This document shows positions 1-10,325 of a stretch of DNA of 64,000 nucleotides, one piece after another. Position 1 is the stretch's first letter, and the number at the start of each line of letters is the position of its first letter. The stretch is from Bacillus sp. FSL K6-3431 (GTDB lineage Bacteria > Bacillota > Bacilli > Bacillales > Bacillaceae_C), in NCBI RefSeq assembly GCF_038002605.1, contig NZ_JBBOCT010000001.1, positions 1,364,001 to 1,428,000 on the forward strand, in the 5' to 3' direction. The notes beneath the pieces are model-generated. The model was not told the origin of the DNA. It searched no databases and saw nothing but the letters and a program-made list of their open reading frames with translations. The translations under genes were made by a program, and so were the position numbers.

Positions 1-401
1 CAAGTAGCAAATAATTCTACCCCCTTTATTTATCAAAATTTTCCAAAGATAAATATAATCATATTATATTAGTTAATATGAGTTTGTAAACAAAAATATG
101 TTAATTCTACATAAATACTTCTATTTGTATGATAAATAGATAATTATTTAAAGTGGTTACTCTTCTATCATCGTACATATAGACGACTATTTACAGTGAG
201 ATGTTGCTATTTTAGTTGAATTTATTTAAATAAATTCAACCATGGTCTTAATATCCTAGCCAGAGATCTATGAATAGCCGAAAGGATTGGTTTACATCTA
301 TATTTTTCAACATTGCGTTTATATTACATAATATTCATTTTGGTAGGGTCTATGAAATAGGAAAACAATTTTTCCTAGTATTTATTTTTTGTGTAATAAA
401 T
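1..401. other. gene-free AT-rich stretch
   Basis: Very AT-rich sequence at the window edge with no convincing gene. A 62-codon plus-strand reading frame (270-458) lacks a good ribosome binding site and runs through the hairpin at 402-432, so I do not call it. The gene that would define this end lies outside the window. Confidence 0.6.
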
Positions 402-432
402 AAGTGCCCAAAAGCTACGCTTTTGGGCACTT
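402..432 (-). terminator. terminator of the alpha-xylosidase gene
   Basis: Perfect 13-bp inverted repeat, AAGTGCCCAAAAG with its complement, around a short loop. It begins ten bases past the stop codon of the GH31 gene and runs into a T-rich tract on the minus strand. Shape and position are those of a Rho-independent terminator. Confidence 0.85.
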
Positions 433-441
433 ATTTAGATA

Positions 442-2766
442 TTAAAGTATTATCATGATTTTACCATTCTTCTCTTTTGGTTCTATCGATAATCCTTCAT
501 CTGTTATATTTTGCTTTGCGCCTCTCACTTCATTAGCAGTAAATAAATTCCGTAATACAAATGTCCAATCTTTATTTGCGTAATTTTCTACGTCTATGGT
601 AATTTCGTTTCTTCTTCTTTTTACCTTCACTATTAACTCCGCTTCAGCTTTCGTATTGTAGATAGTTGTTTCAGCTTGTTGCTCATCTTCAAGTTCAAAT
701 AAATGTAACGTAACTTGATCAGCAAAATCGTAATCCGTTGTCGTTTTTTCTGATCCAATTGCAAGGATTGAGTTTGGCTTTGCATACAATGGTAAATCAA
801 AGTAGCTATACTCCTTATGTTGCCATCTTCCGCCTTCGACTACTTCGTTTGATAGTAGATGTGTCCATTTGCCTTCCGGTAAATAAAAACGTCCAACACC
901 TTCGTCATTAAATATTGGTGCAACTAACAATGAATCACCGAACATATATTGTTTATCTAAATATTTACATGCTGGATCATTGGTATAATCTAAAACCATT
1001 GCCCGCATCATAGGAACTCCCTCTTGCGCAGATGCAATCGATGAACTATATATATATGGCATTAATGAAGATTTTAGTTCCGAGAAAAACCTTGTTATAT
1101 CTACCGCTTCCTCATCAAATATCCACGGAACTCGATATGATTGATTACCGTGTAAACGGCTATGTGTCGACATTAGACCAAATGCAGTCCAGCGTTTATA
1201 AAGATCTGGTGTTGCAGTTTGTTCAAATCCGCCCATATCATGACTCCAAAATCCAAAACCTGATAGCCCTAAAGATAAACCGCCACGCAAACTTTCAGCC
1301 ATTGATTCGTAGGTTGCATAGCAATCACCACCCCAGTGAACTGGGAATTGCTGACCACCAGCCGTTGCTGAACGTGCAAATAAAACAGCCTCGTTTTTTC
1401 CTAATTTTTCTTCCAATACTTCAAACACTAATTTATTGTATAGAAAGGCATAATAATTATGCATTTTCTGTGGATCTTCTCCGTTATGATAAACAACGTC
1501 TGTCGGAATTCTTTCTCCAAAATCAGTCTTAAAACTGTCTACACCCATATCGACAAGTCGTCGTAAATGATTTGCATACCACTCACATGCCTCCGGATTG
1601 GTAAAGTCAACGATACCCATGCCAGGTTGCCATTTATCCCATTGCCATACATCACCATTTGGCCGATGTATAAGGTAACCCTTTTCACATGCCTCCGCGA
1701 AAAGGGAGGATTGCTGTGCAATATAGGGATTAATCCAAATGGAGATCTTTAAACCTTTATCTTTTAGCCGTTTTAACATTCCTGCTGGATCAGGAAATAC
1801 TTGAGAATCCCATTCGAAATCAGTCCAATGGAAACCTTTCATCCAAAAACAATCAAAATGGAATACGCTTAATGGAATATTACGTTCTAACATGCCATCT
1901 ACAAATTCATTTACTGTTTGCTCATCATAATTAGTTGTAAATGAAGTCGTTAGCCATAGTCCATAAGACCAAGCTGGTGGGAGTGCTGGTTTTCCTGTAA
2001 GAGATGTATAGTTGCTCACTACTTCTCTTAACGTTCTCCCGCCAATAATATAATAATGAAGAGATTCACCTTCCACACTAAATTGAACTTTCGATACTTT
2101 TTCTGAGCCAACTTCAAATGAAACGTTTTCAGGATGGTTAATAAAAATCCCATAGCCTCGATTGGATAGATAGAATGGGATATTTTTATATGCTTGTTCT
2201 GTGCTTGTGCCACCATCTTTATTCCATATATCTACGGTCTGTCCATTCTTTACAAATTCCGTAAATCGTTCTCCCAGACCATAAATTAATTCATCTACTG
2301 ATAAATTCAACTCATCTTTTATGTACGTCTTGCCGGTATCTGCAGTTATATGAGCAATTGCTTTAAAATCACTTTTAGTTAATTGTTTTTCGCCATAAAA
2401 GTATTCCGCACTCCACTCTTTGCTTTTCGGCAGTTTTACACTTGCTTCACCACTCGTTAGGATTAAAAAGTCTCCTAGATCAGCAACATCTAGATTCGTT
2501 TCTGCTTGCTCAAATACTTCAAATGCTGGTTTACGCTTTTTACGTCCTTCATGTCTTATCACTTCTACAGAAATAACGTCTTGAATTGGCGTGGAATAGC
2601 GTATTGTTAATAATGGTACATCTAATTGACCTGAGCGTGATTCTACATCTCTTGGTGCTACGAGTACATCCACTTCATTCTTCTTCACATTAGTTGTAAA
2701 TACTTGAACAGCAGGAATTAAATCCATGCCTTGTTGAATCATCCAATTACCATCTGCGAATTTCAT
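442..2766 (-). CDS. yicI: alpha-xylosidase, glycoside hydrolase family 31 (YicI-like)
   Basis: A 774-residue cytoplasmic GH31 enzyme that would release alpha-linked xylose from the non-reducing end of xyloglucan or isoprimeverose-type oligosaccharides. The nucleophile motif KTDFGE is present with Asp at residue 415, almost the position known for E. coli YicI (416), and the acid/base Asp sits in HWGGDC near residue 481. KTDFGE is typical of the alpha-xylosidase branch rather than alpha-glucosidases. Length matches the family and there is no signal peptide. It is the last gene of a minus-strand island after an LplABC-like importer, 288 bp behind the binding-protein gene and separated from it by a terminator, so it may have its own promoter. 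The substrate is inferred from family and context. Confidence 0.93.
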   Translation of the reverse strand: MKFADGNWMIQQGMDLIPAVQVFTTNVKKNEVDVLVAPRDVESRSGQLDVPLLTIRYSTPIQDVISVEVIRHEGRKKRKPAFEVFEQAETNLDVADLGDFLILTSGEASVKLPKSKEWSAEYFYGEKQLTKSDFKAIAHITADTGKTYIKDELNLSVDELIYGLGERFTEFVKNGQTVDIWNKDGGTSTEQAYKNIPFYLSNRGYGIFINHPENVSFEVGSEKVSKVQFSVEGESLHYYIIGGRTLREVVSNYTSLTGKPALPPAWSYGLWLTTSFTTNYDEQTVNEFVDGMLERNIPLSVFHFDCFWMKGFHWTDFEWDSQVFPDPAGMLKRLKDKGLKISIWINPYIAQQSSLFAEACEKGYLIHRPNGDVWQWDKWQPGMGIVDFTNPEACEWYANHLRRLVDMGVDSFKTDFGERIPTDVVYHNGEDPQKMHNYYAFLYNKLVFEVLEEKLGKNEAVLFARSATAGGQQFPVHWGGDCYATYESMAESLRGGLSLGLSGFGFWSHDMGGFEQTATPDLYKRWTAFGLMSTHSRLHGNQSYRVPWIFDEEAVDITRFFSELKSSLMPYIYSSSIASAQEGVPMMRAMVLDYTNDPACKYLDKQYMFGDSLLVAPIFNDEGVGRFYLPEGKWTHLLSNEVVEGGRWQHKEYSYFDLPLYAKPNSILAIGSEKTTTDYDFADQVTLHLFELEDEQQAETTIYNTKAEAELIVKVKRRRNEITIDVENYANKDWTFVLRNLFTANEVRGAKQNITDEGLSIEPKEKNGKIMIIL

Positions 2767-3007
2767 ATCGTCACCTCATATTGTTAAATATCGTCATTAA
2801 TAACAATTACTAATTATTTCAACCTTTAAATACTTTCACTGCATTGATTAAAACTACTTATCAATCTTTGATCTAAATAAATATATTATACTAAAATCAT
2901 TACAAGTAATTGACCGATAGAAATACCCGACATATTTTTGCTTTCGTTCTACTAAGTATTTTGCTACTAGGAAAATTCTATACTAATAGATGTAGATCGG
3001 TTAAATA

Positions 3008-3036
3008 GAAAAGGTTCATGAAAAATGAACCTTTTC
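3008..3036 (-). terminator. terminator after the binding-protein gene
   Basis: A perfect 12-bp stem (GAAAAGGTTCAT with its complement) around an AAAA loop, 18 bases past the stop codon of the solute-binding lipoprotein. It is followed on the minus strand by TTTTCTATTT. The rest of the 288-bp gap to the alpha-xylosidase gene holds no gene. Confidence 0.8.
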
Positions 3037-3054
3037 GATGATATAATTAGTAAT

Positions 3055-4743
3055 TTATTCACTCCATAATTCAACTGTATCTTGAACTAGTTGTGTAAAC
3101 TCTTTTTCTCCTTGTTCTACTCCTGCTTTAGTTAAATCATCCATAAATGCATCCCATACTTTATCAAAATCTGCGGGTTTAGCGAGAATGGCTTCTGGAA
3201 CACGTTTCTTAGCAAGATCTAACACCTTTTGGTTAATTAATTCAAGATCGGAACCAGCTGGAATTTGAATATTGTAAGCAGCACCCCAAGGTTTTACAGG
3301 GAACTCATCCTCTTGAGGGTATAAATCTTTAAATAATTCAACACCATATCCGTCAAGTACCTCTTTTTCTACATCTGTATAAGATTCTTTAATTTGTTCA
3401 GGGGAAGCAATTGTATATGTTTGACCCGTTGAGTCAGTAGCACCATCACCATATCTCGGCGCAAATCTTTGGAAATTGTATCCAATACCAGTTTCCTTTG
3501 CAAAGTCTTTATCATTGTCGCGTTGTTCCATTACGTCCGCAGGAATAACACGTTTCCCGTCTACTATCTCGTAGTGTTCTCCCTCAATGCCCCAATTTGT
3601 CATAATTTGTGCTTCTTCAGATGCCAAATAGTCCAGAAATTTAATTGCACGAACAGGATCTTCGCAATCCACTGTTATTCCAATTCCCCAACCTACTTGA
3701 TAACCAGGGCTTTGGAAGTTTGTATGTTTATACTCTTCACTTAATGTGACTGGATATGTTCCATACATTCTTTCATGCATACCTGATTCACGTAATGCAT
3801 TTTGGGCTTGTGAAACAGACCAATCTGGATCCATTATGCTAAGTACTCTACCAGAAGAAAGCTTCGCTAAATATTGATCATATTTTTGTACAAAACTCTC
3901 CTTGTCTAATAGTCCTTCAGCATTCATATGATTTAACCAACGGAAGTAATCTTTTTCAACAGGACGACGATAATGTAGTATCGCTTCATGTGTATCTGGG
4001 TCAATATAATATTCACCATCATCCGAGCCACCAGTTGCCCAGAAAGCACTATTTAATGTTGATGGTTGAATACGCCAATCATCAGCTAAAAGGGATAAAC
4101 CAATTGTTTTTTGTCCATCAATTTCAGGATACTTTTTTATATATTGTTTGACTGCGCTTTCATAGTCCTCAAGGGTATGCATTTCTGGATAACCTAATTC
4201 TTTCACTACATCATGTTGAATACTAACTCCCATACCAGGTGTATAATAAGTTGCATCAGCTGGAGAAGTACTTAAAATATAAATGGATGGATCTTCCTTA
4301 CTCCACTTCAAGCGATTTAAATCCTCACCATATATTTTTTTAAGATTAGGAGCATGCTCTTCAATCAATGGTGCTAGATCGATTAAAGCTTCAGCATCCA
4401 CGAGTGTTCCTGCTTCTCCTTTTGGAATAATCATATCAGGATATTCCCCACTAGCAGCCATTAATGCTATTTTTTGTTGACCGCCATTAATATCAAACTC
4501 AGGTTTAAGTGTAACGCCGGTTGCTTCTTTAATTTTCACACCTACTGGGCTCTCCATCTTTTCCCAATCAGCGTTTGCATCAGAATCAAACACGGTCAAT
4601 TCAATTGATGACTTATCATCACCTGACGAATTATTTGATTTACCTTCTTCTTTTGAAGCTCCTTCTTTTGCTTGACAAGCTACCATAATAGTTAAAATCA
4701 TCGCAAATAATAGTAAACTAAAAATCTTTCTAAATGGCTTCAT
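3055..4743 (-). CDS. extracellular solute-binding lipoprotein of an LplA/YtcQ-type sugar ABC importer
   Basis: 562 residues with a lipoprotein signal: positively charged start, hydrophobic stretch, and a lipobox-like MVAC with Cys near residue 23, then a Ser/Gly/Lys-rich linker. Length (over 500 residues) and the pattern of the mature part fit the family 1 binding proteins that partner LplB/LplC permeases, which bind oligosaccharides derived from pectin or other plant polymers. It is the third gene of the transporter operon, 70 bp behind the second permease. No ATPase is encoded here; such systems usually share a general MsmX-type ATPase elsewhere on the chromosome. The ligand cannot be read from sequence; the neighbouring alpha-xylosidase suggests a xylose-containing oligosaccharide. 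Confidence 0.9.
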   Translation of the reverse strand: MKPFRKIFSLLLFAMILTIMVACQAKEGASKEEGKSNNSSGDDKSSIELTVFDSDANADWEKMESPVGVKIKEATGVTLKPEFDINGGQQKIALMAASGEYPDMIIPKGEAGTLVDAEALIDLAPLIEEHAPNLKKIYGEDLNRLKWSKEDPSIYILSTSPADATYYTPGMGVSIQHDVVKELGYPEMHTLEDYESAVKQYIKKYPEIDGQKTIGLSLLADDWRIQPSTLNSAFWATGGSDDGEYYIDPDTHEAILHYRRPVEKDYFRWLNHMNAEGLLDKESFVQKYDQYLAKLSSGRVLSIMDPDWSVSQAQNALRESGMHERMYGTYPVTLSEEYKHTNFQSPGYQVGWGIGITVDCEDPVRAIKFLDYLASEEAQIMTNWGIEGEHYEIVDGKRVIPADVMEQRDNDKDFAKETGIGYNFQRFAPRYGDGATDSTGQTYTIASPEQIKESYTDVEKEVLDGYGVELFKDLYPQEDEFPVKPWGAAYNIQIPAGSDLELINQKVLDLAKKRVPEAILAKPADFDKVWDAFMDDLTKAGVEQGEKEFTQLVQDTVELWSE

Positions 4744-4813
4744 TTAATTTTCTCCCCCTAAGTAACTGAAATTTATTGAATTTACAAGATACCTGCTATA
4801 CCATGATTTACCC

Positions 4814-5728
4814 TCATTGTTTCACTGCTCCCAAAGTCATACCTTGTATAAAATATTTTTGCAAGAATGGATAGACCACGATAATTGGTACTACAGTAAC
4901 CATCGTTATGGCCATTTTAATAGAATCCGGTGAAACTTGGTTAGCTTGCTGTTCTTGACCTCGAAGTTGATTAGCATCAACGCTACCCATTTGCGTATTC
5001 TCCAAAATTTTCATTAACTCATATTGCAAAGTTGTTAAACTTTCATTCATGCTGTTATATAGATAGGTGTCAAACCAACTATTCCATTGCCCTACTGCAA
5101 CAAATAAAGCAATTGTGGCTAAAACGGGTTTACACAACGGCAGGATGACACGATAAAAAATAGTAAAATCATTGGCCCCATCCATTTTCGCAGATTCTTG
5201 CAAAGAAAATGGGATGCCATCCATGAATGATCTAATGATAATAATATTAAATGCATTCACCAAACCCGGTAGAAGATAAACCCAGAACGTGTTGATCAGA
5301 TGTAATTCTCTGATGAGCATGTAACCCGGAATTAATCCCCCTGAAAAATACATCGTTAGAACGATAAAAGTTGAAACAAAGCGTCTGCCTTGGAAATCAA
5401 CACGACTCAATGTAAAAGCGACCATCGCGGAGGAAAACACACCTAAAACCGTACCTATTACTGTTCGTAAAACAGAGTTAGTAAATCCGGTAATTAAGTT
5501 ATCATACTTTGCTATCTCAATATAATTAGATAAAGTAAACTCCCGCGGCCATATATAAATGCCTCCTCTTATCGTATCTGTTGAATCATTTAATGAAATC
5601 GCTAAGACGTTCAAAAAAGGATATAATGTAACAATCATAATGATTGTTAAAAAAGTATAGTTGATTATATCAAACAGATGCCCCCTAATGCTCGGACTTC
5701 CGTGACTCTTTTTAGTTACCGTGCCCAA
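4814..5728 (-). CDS. carbohydrate ABC transporter permease, LplC/YtcP family
   Basis: 304 residues, about six membrane segments, with the permease EAA loop reading ESAKMDGAN followed by ILPLCKP near residues 190-215. It ends in the GAVKQ-like tail common in LplC/YtcP proteins. The start is TTG with a strong AGGAGG eight bases upstream; no ATG gives a comparable fit. It follows the first permease with a 13-bp gap and precedes the binding protein, giving the order LplB-LplC-LplA. It forms the membrane channel with the first permease. Confidence 0.92.
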   Translation of the reverse strand: MGTVTKKSHGSPSIRGHLFDIINYTFLTIIMIVTLYPFLNVLAISLNDSTDTIRGGIYIWPREFTLSNYIEIAKYDNLITGFTNSVLRTVIGTVLGVFSSAMVAFTLSRVDFQGRRFVSTFIVLTMYFSGGLIPGYMLIRELHLINTFWVYLLPGLVNAFNIIIIRSFMDGIPFSLQESAKMDGANDFTIFYRVILPLCKPVLATIALFVAVGQWNSWFDTYLYNSMNESLTTLQYELMKILENTQMGSVDANQLRGQEQQANQVSPDSIKMAITMVTVVPIIVVYPFLQKYFIQGMTLGAVKQ

Positions 5729-5741
5729 TTAGTTATCCTCC

Positions 5742-6704
5742 TTACATAACACTTTGATTTGAATATCGTTTGAATATACCATTAGCTAGAAGTAATAATA
5801 AAATACTTACGACGGAATTAAAAATACCAATTGCAGTACCATATGAGAATCTTCCTAATCCAATACCGTAGTTAAGCGCATACAAATCTAACACTTCTGC
5901 GTAATCAGTAACTAAAGAATTCCCTAGTAAAAATTGTTTTTCAAATCCGATATTAATCAAGTGACCAATATTTAAAATAAGAACAACTAAAATCGTCGGC
6001 CGAATTCCTGGTAAAGTGATATGCCAAATTTGTCTAAGTCTACTAGCTCCATCTACTTTTGCCGCTTCATAAAGTTGCGGATCAAGTCCAGCTATCGCGG
6101 CTAAAAAGATAATGGCATTCCAACCCATCTCTTTCCATAAATCTGAAACGGTAACAATTCCCCAAAACCAGGTTTCTTTTGCCATAAATTGAAAAGGCTC
6201 ATCAATAATACCAACCTTCAGTAGTAAATCATTAATTATACCGCCATCAATGGATAACATTTTACCGACTATACCAGCTACAACTACCCATGAAACAAAA
6301 TGCGGTAAATAAGTAACCGTTTGTACCGTTCGTTTAAAGGAAGAATGACGAACTTCATTTAAAAAAACAGCAAATAAAATTGGAATCGTAAAACCTACTA
6401 ATAAACCTAATAAACTCATGGCCAAAGTATTTCTAAAAGCCATATAAAAACGTTCATCACTCAATAAAGCTATAAAATGTTCTAGTCCAACCCATTCCTG
6501 TTCAAAAAATGATTTTGCGGGCCGAAAGTTTTGAAAAGCCATTGACCATCCCCACAATGGAAGATAGTTAAAAACAAAGACCCATGCAACAAAGGGGAGT
6601 GACATCATGTATAGTGCCTTTTGGTTGAAAAACACTTTCCAAAAACTATTCTTCTTAACCTCTAACTTAATATTCCCATTAGACTCCTTTGTAATTACCT
6701 TCAT
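5742..6704 (-). CDS. sugar ABC transporter permease, LplB/YteP family
   Basis: 320 residues with a cytoplasmic N-terminus, about six membrane helices and the conserved EAA loop (EAAKVDGASRLRQIW then LPGIRP, around residues 215-235). The N-terminal FNYLPLWGW segment is typical of LplB/YteP-type permeases. First gene of the importer operon, preceded by GGAGGGGG at good spacing. A cre-like site (6791-6804) and the terminator of the response-regulator gene lie just upstream, so transcription probably starts in this gap, with control by CcpA and by the adjacent two-component system. Confidence 0.92.
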   Translation of the reverse strand: MKVITKESNGNIKLEVKKNSFWKVFFNQKALYMMSLPFVAWVFVFNYLPLWGWSMAFQNFRPAKSFFEQEWVGLEHFIALLSDERFYMAFRNTLAMSLLGLLVGFTIPILFAVFLNEVRHSSFKRTVQTVTYLPHFVSWVVVAGIVGKMLSIDGGIINDLLLKVGIIDEPFQFMAKETWFWGIVTVSDLWKEMGWNAIIFLAAIAGLDPQLYEAAKVDGASRLRQIWHITLPGIRPTILVVLILNIGHLINIGFEKQFLLGNSLVTDYAEVLDLYALNYGIGLGRFSYGTAIGIFNSVVSILLLLLANGIFKRYSNQSVM

Positions 6705-6790
6705 TTAACCCCCTCCTTCGACTTAATTCTACCTAATATTAAGGCTAATAAATACCCTAAAAATTAGCACTAAATTCATATAACAATTGT

Positions 6791-6804
6791 AGAATCCGTT
6801 TACA
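6791..6804 (-). promoter_or_regulatory. candidate cre (CcpA) site
   Basis: TGTAAACGGATTCT on the minus strand matches 12 of 14 positions of the Bacillus cre consensus TGWAARCGYTWNCW. It lies about 90 bp upstream of the first permease gene, a usual place for carbon catabolite repression. Binding is inferred from the match only. Confidence 0.5.
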
Positions 6805-6892
6805 TATTATTTTAAAAACTATAAATGTCCTGTTAAACGCATTTTTGTGATGTACCTAAAAGTTTGATTTAAATCGCTTTTTTTCTCACAGA

Positions 6893-6927
6893 AAAAATTC
6901 CTCTCGTAAGGATAGAGAGGAATTTTT
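6893..6927 (-). terminator. terminator of the two-component operon
   Basis: Perfect 13-bp stem AAAAATTCCTCTC with its complement and a nine-base loop, starting 15 bases past the response-regulator stop codon and ending in T residues on the minus strand. It separates regulator and transporter transcripts. Confidence 0.85.
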
Positions 6928-6941
6928 GATAAAGTAAAACA

Positions 6942-8507
6942 TCACAATTTTTCATTAATACTTTCTACTTCTTTTCGAAATCGAGAAGGAGAAAAACCAG
7001 TATAAAATTTAAATTTCTTGTGAAAATAATCTACATTTGCATACCCGATTTGTTCAGCTACCTCATAGACTTTTAGTCCCTTTTTTAATAAACCTTTCCC
7101 TTTTTCAATCCGCACTTGATCTAAATACGTATTAAAATATACGCCTGTGCTACTTCTAAAAAGTTTACCTAAATATGCACTATTATAATTAAATACCTCG
7201 GCAAGTGTTTCGAGGCGAATATTTTGAGCATAGCTCTTATTAATCAAATCAATCATCTTATTTACAATAATATCTGTTTTTCCATTATCCAAAAATTGGA
7301 CAACATTCTTAGTTTGTTCCAATAAAAAACTTCTTATGCTGGGTAGTGAATCCATTTCGTAAATATCGGCACTCTTTGCTAGAATTGAATTTATGAAAGG
7401 CTTATAACTTGGATTTGCAGTCATCACTTTACTTAACGAACCTGTGTATATTTGTATACTTAAAGTTATTATCTCCTCTTTTGATAGTAGCCGTACTTTC
7501 ACTTCTTTTACGAATTCATCTATAATTTTTTTACACATTTTATAATCTGCTATTTCTAAGGAATAATAAAGCTTGTCCTCAATTTCATTCTTTTGAAAAT
7601 CATTCACTATGTTGTCAGGAGAATATTGCAGAATAGCATGTTCATATTTATTTAAAATTTTCCCTATTTCAAAATAAAAGCGACGGTCCATTAATTGTAA
7701 CGCGGTTTCAAATGATTGACTGATATTTTTCAATTGATCGACTTCGTCCCCTACTACAGCATAAAATCTTTCTGTTTCAATGACTTCAGAAATTTCTTTA
7801 AACATTGTAGACGTCTGAATCTTATTGCTATTTTCATTAAATAGTAGTAACCCTAGTACATCCTGTCTTTCAAATACATACCCTCTTTTACTAATTTCAT
7901 AAATAGCCTTCAATTTTAGTTTCCATTCCGATGACTGACGCTGCATATCATTTCTGCTTTCTATTTCTTTTAGTAAGATAATTTGAAATTCGGCATTTAT
8001 GAGACCGAAATGTTCTTGAAAATGAACAATTTCACTTTCATCTAGTATGAGATCATTTGTTAGGAGTAATTTAATTAGACGATGTCTTGTTTTCTCTTTA
8101 TTATGCTCTTTCATTTGTTCCAAAACCTGCATTTGTTTTAATTTTACCTTGATTATGTGTAAAGACTGAATTAATTCATCTTCATCTAATGGCTTTAGCA
8201 AATACCCATCCGCACCTGATTTTATCGCTTGTTTAGCATAATCAAAATCAGCATACCCGCTTAAAATTAAAAAATGAACATTTGGAGATTGTAGACGAAT
8301 CTCCTTCATCATAGTCAACCCGTCCATTTGAGGCATTCTAATATCAACGATCATTAAATCAGGAGTTAATTGCCGATATAATTGAATTCCTTCCACACCA
8401 TTTTTTGCAACCGCAATTACATCAAACCCCTGCTCATTCCATGGTATAAGTGTTTTCAATCCTTCAAGAATAGTCGGTTCATCATCCACAATGACAACGC
8501 TATGCAT
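6942..8507 (-). CDS. response regulator with AraC-type DNA-binding domain (YesN-like)
   Basis: 521 residues from the ATG at 8507, chosen over an upstream start because GGAGGGG stands seven bases before it and it follows the kinase stop codon directly. N-terminal CheY-like receiver (about 1-120) with the DDE acidic pair and phospho-accepting Asp 55 in IVDIRMPQMDG; a long middle linker; C-terminal AraC helix-turn-helix pair (about 420-521) including YVDYFHKKFK and a TGFSPSRFR ending. This is the standard partner of YesM-type kinases, activating a neighbouring sugar importer. The target is inferred to be the LplBCA-like operon just downstream. Confidence 0.92.
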   Translation of the reverse strand: MHSVVIVDDEPTILEGLKTLIPWNEQGFDVIAVAKNGVEGIQLYRQLTPDLMIVDIRMPQMDGLTMMKEIRLQSPNVHFLILSGYADFDYAKQAIKSGADGYLLKPLDEDELIQSLHIIKVKLKQMQVLEQMKEHNKEKTRHRLIKLLLTNDLILDESEIVHFQEHFGLINAEFQIILLKEIESRNDMQRQSSEWKLKLKAIYEISKRGYVFERQDVLGLLLFNENSNKIQTSTMFKEISEVIETERFYAVVGDEVDQLKNISQSFETALQLMDRRFYFEIGKILNKYEHAILQYSPDNIVNDFQKNEIEDKLYYSLEIADYKMCKKIIDEFVKEVKVRLLSKEEIITLSIQIYTGSLSKVMTANPSYKPFINSILAKSADIYEMDSLPSIRSFLLEQTKNVVQFLDNGKTDIIVNKMIDLINKSYAQNIRLETLAEVFNYNSAYLGKLFRSSTGVYFNTYLDQVRIEKGKGLLKKGLKVYEVAEQIGYANVDYFHKKFKFYTGFSPSRFRKEVESINEKL

Positions 8508-8508
8508 T

Positions 8509-10290
8509 TTATTCCCCTCCAGGTATTTTAAACTGGACCTTAGTTCCAAGACCTTCTTTACTATAAATAACCAGTCCAGAATCTTTTCCATGCGTAAGTA
8601 CTAGACGCTGATGGACATTACGTAAACCGATTCGAATACCATCCTTTTCACTTTGATCCTCTAATGATAAATATATATCTTTAATTTTTTCTGGTTGGAT
8701 TCCAACACCATTATCTTCAATTGAAACATAAAGGGAGGCATCTTTCATGTATGCCTTTACAATGACCTTCCCATCCTTTTCTTTTTCTTCTAGACCATGA
8801 ATAACAGCATTTTCCACTAATGGTTGAATGATTAGCGGATGGACAAGCACCAATTCTACATCTTCCTCTATTTGAAGATCATATGTCAGACGATCTTCAA
8901 ATCTAAATTTTTGTATTTCCAAATAACAACGTACTACTTCCATTTCATCTGACAAGCGGATTTTCGCACCGCTTGTTTCAAGACTTTTCCTCATTAACTT
9001 ACCAAGTAATTTGACGATATCCGCAATTTCCTTTTCACCCTTCATATGGGCTTTCATCCTAATCGCTTCAAGTGTATTAAATAAAAAGTGTGGGTTGATT
9101 TGACTCGCCAACATTTTAAATTTGATTTTATTTTGTTGTTTTTCAATTATATTTTTTTGCCGATTGCTTTCATATACTTGGTCAATCAATTGCCGAATAT
9201 TACCAACCATATTATTGAATTGCTGAGATAATTGCCCAATTTCATCATTTCCATCAATATATATTTTGGTTTCTAAATTTCCAGCAGCAACATGACTAAT
9301 TTTTTCGCTTAAATTTGAGAGTCGTTTTGCCAATAGCCATGATACACCTGAAATTAATAAAAATGCCATGAATACAGCAATAGCCGTAATTGTTACTCCA
9401 AGTAGGCTTAAACGGTTGGCATCCTTCACAATATGCTCTGTTGAAACAACGGAAATAACTTTTAATTGATTACCACTCGCTTCTGTTAATAAATAGTCGA
9501 CAATAATTTGAGAAGGCTCACCATTTACTTTACCTTCAATCGTAATTGGCAATTGATCTGTAGTAAATGTGGAATCAATTAATCCTGCAATCTCCATTCC
9601 TATCAAATCTTGATTATTAGTCGCTACAACGTGATTGTTTTCATCAGTAATCACAGTTATGGAGGATTCTTGGTCTAGAATCAAATTTAATTGCGCTTGA
9701 TCAATTGTAATAACAAGTATCCCGGAAGTTTTATAATCCCAGAAATTCATTTTCCTTACGAGGCTTAATTGCTTCTCACTTCCTTGCGTTGGATTAGTCA
9801 TATAATTCCACTTAACCAAACCATTCGCCTTATCTGCGTCTTGATACCAATTTTCATTTTTAACTTTATCGTCTAAAGGTAAAAAGGACCAATTATTTAG
9901 CATAGAGGGGTTATCCATGTAAAAATAAATATGATCGACTATAGGATAAAGTTCCTCGTAGTATTGGAAGTCTTTATAATTATTATATGCATTTACTACA
10001 TCATATATTGAATCGTATTCCTCATTAGCTAAGCTCTTTAACCTAGCGTCGAATTGCAAGTTATTGGAAATGTAAATTGGTATTTTTAGCAACTCATCTG
10101 TTCGCTTCTTTACTCGTTCAACATTCATTTGCGTTACTTCCAATGCATCATTTAACGCCATTTTTCTCAACTCTTGCGTTAAAAAAATACCGACAATTAA
10201 TATTGGAAGAAAAATCACTCCGACAAATGAAAACATTAATTTATTCTTTAATTTAAGATCATTAAATTTACGGATGACATATGCCTTCAT
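8509..10290 (-). CDS. sensor histidine kinase, YesM family
   Basis: 593 residues from the ATG at 10290, which has GGGAG seven bases upstream; an in-frame start ten codons earlier has no such signal. One membrane helix near residues 18-40, an extracytoplasmic sensing region (about 45-290), a second helix near 295-320, a HAMP segment, then the His_kinase motif QINPHFLFNTLEAIR with the phosphorylated His and an ATPase domain with NAVIHGLEE, DNGVGI and GLRNVHQRL. It would sense an external sugar or its binding protein and phosphorylate the regulator encoded two bases downstream. A terminator-like hairpin lies only 36 bases before its start. Confidence 0.92.
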   Translation of the reverse strand: MKAYVIRKFNDLKLKNKLMFSFVGVIFLPILIVGIFLTQELRKMALNDALEVTQMNVERVKKRTDELLKIPIYISNNLQFDARLKSLANEEYDSIYDVVNAYNNYKDFQYYEELYPIVDHIYFYMDNPSMLNNWSFLPLDDKVKNENWYQDADKANGLVKWNYMTNPTQGSEKQLSLVRKMNFWDYKTSGILVITIDQAQLNLILDQESSITVITDENNHVVATNNQDLIGMEIAGLIDSTFTTDQLPITIEGKVNGEPSQIIVDYLLTEASGNQLKVISVVSTEHIVKDANRLSLLGVTITAIAVFMAFLLISGVSWLLAKRLSNLSEKISHVAAGNLETKIYIDGNDEIGQLSQQFNNMVGNIRQLIDQVYESNRQKNIIEKQQNKIKFKMLASQINPHFLFNTLEAIRMKAHMKGEKEIADIVKLLGKLMRKSLETSGAKIRLSDEMEVVRCYLEIQKFRFEDRLTYDLQIEEDVELVLVHPLIIQPLVENAVIHGLEEKEKDGKVIVKAYMKDASLYVSIEDNGVGIQPEKIKDIYLSLEDQSEKDGIRIGLRNVHQRLVLTHGKDSGLVIYSKEGLGTKVQFKIPGGE

Positions 10291-10325
10291 AAAATACTCC
10301 CATTTTGTAATAAAAAACATATAGA

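Noticed and set aside
270..458. 62-codon plus-strand frame at the window start
   Set aside because: No ribosome binding site and it crosses the terminator hairpin at 402-432.
1032..1532. 166-codon plus-strand reading frame
   Set aside because: Opposite the alpha-xylosidase catalytic core; shadow frame without family features.
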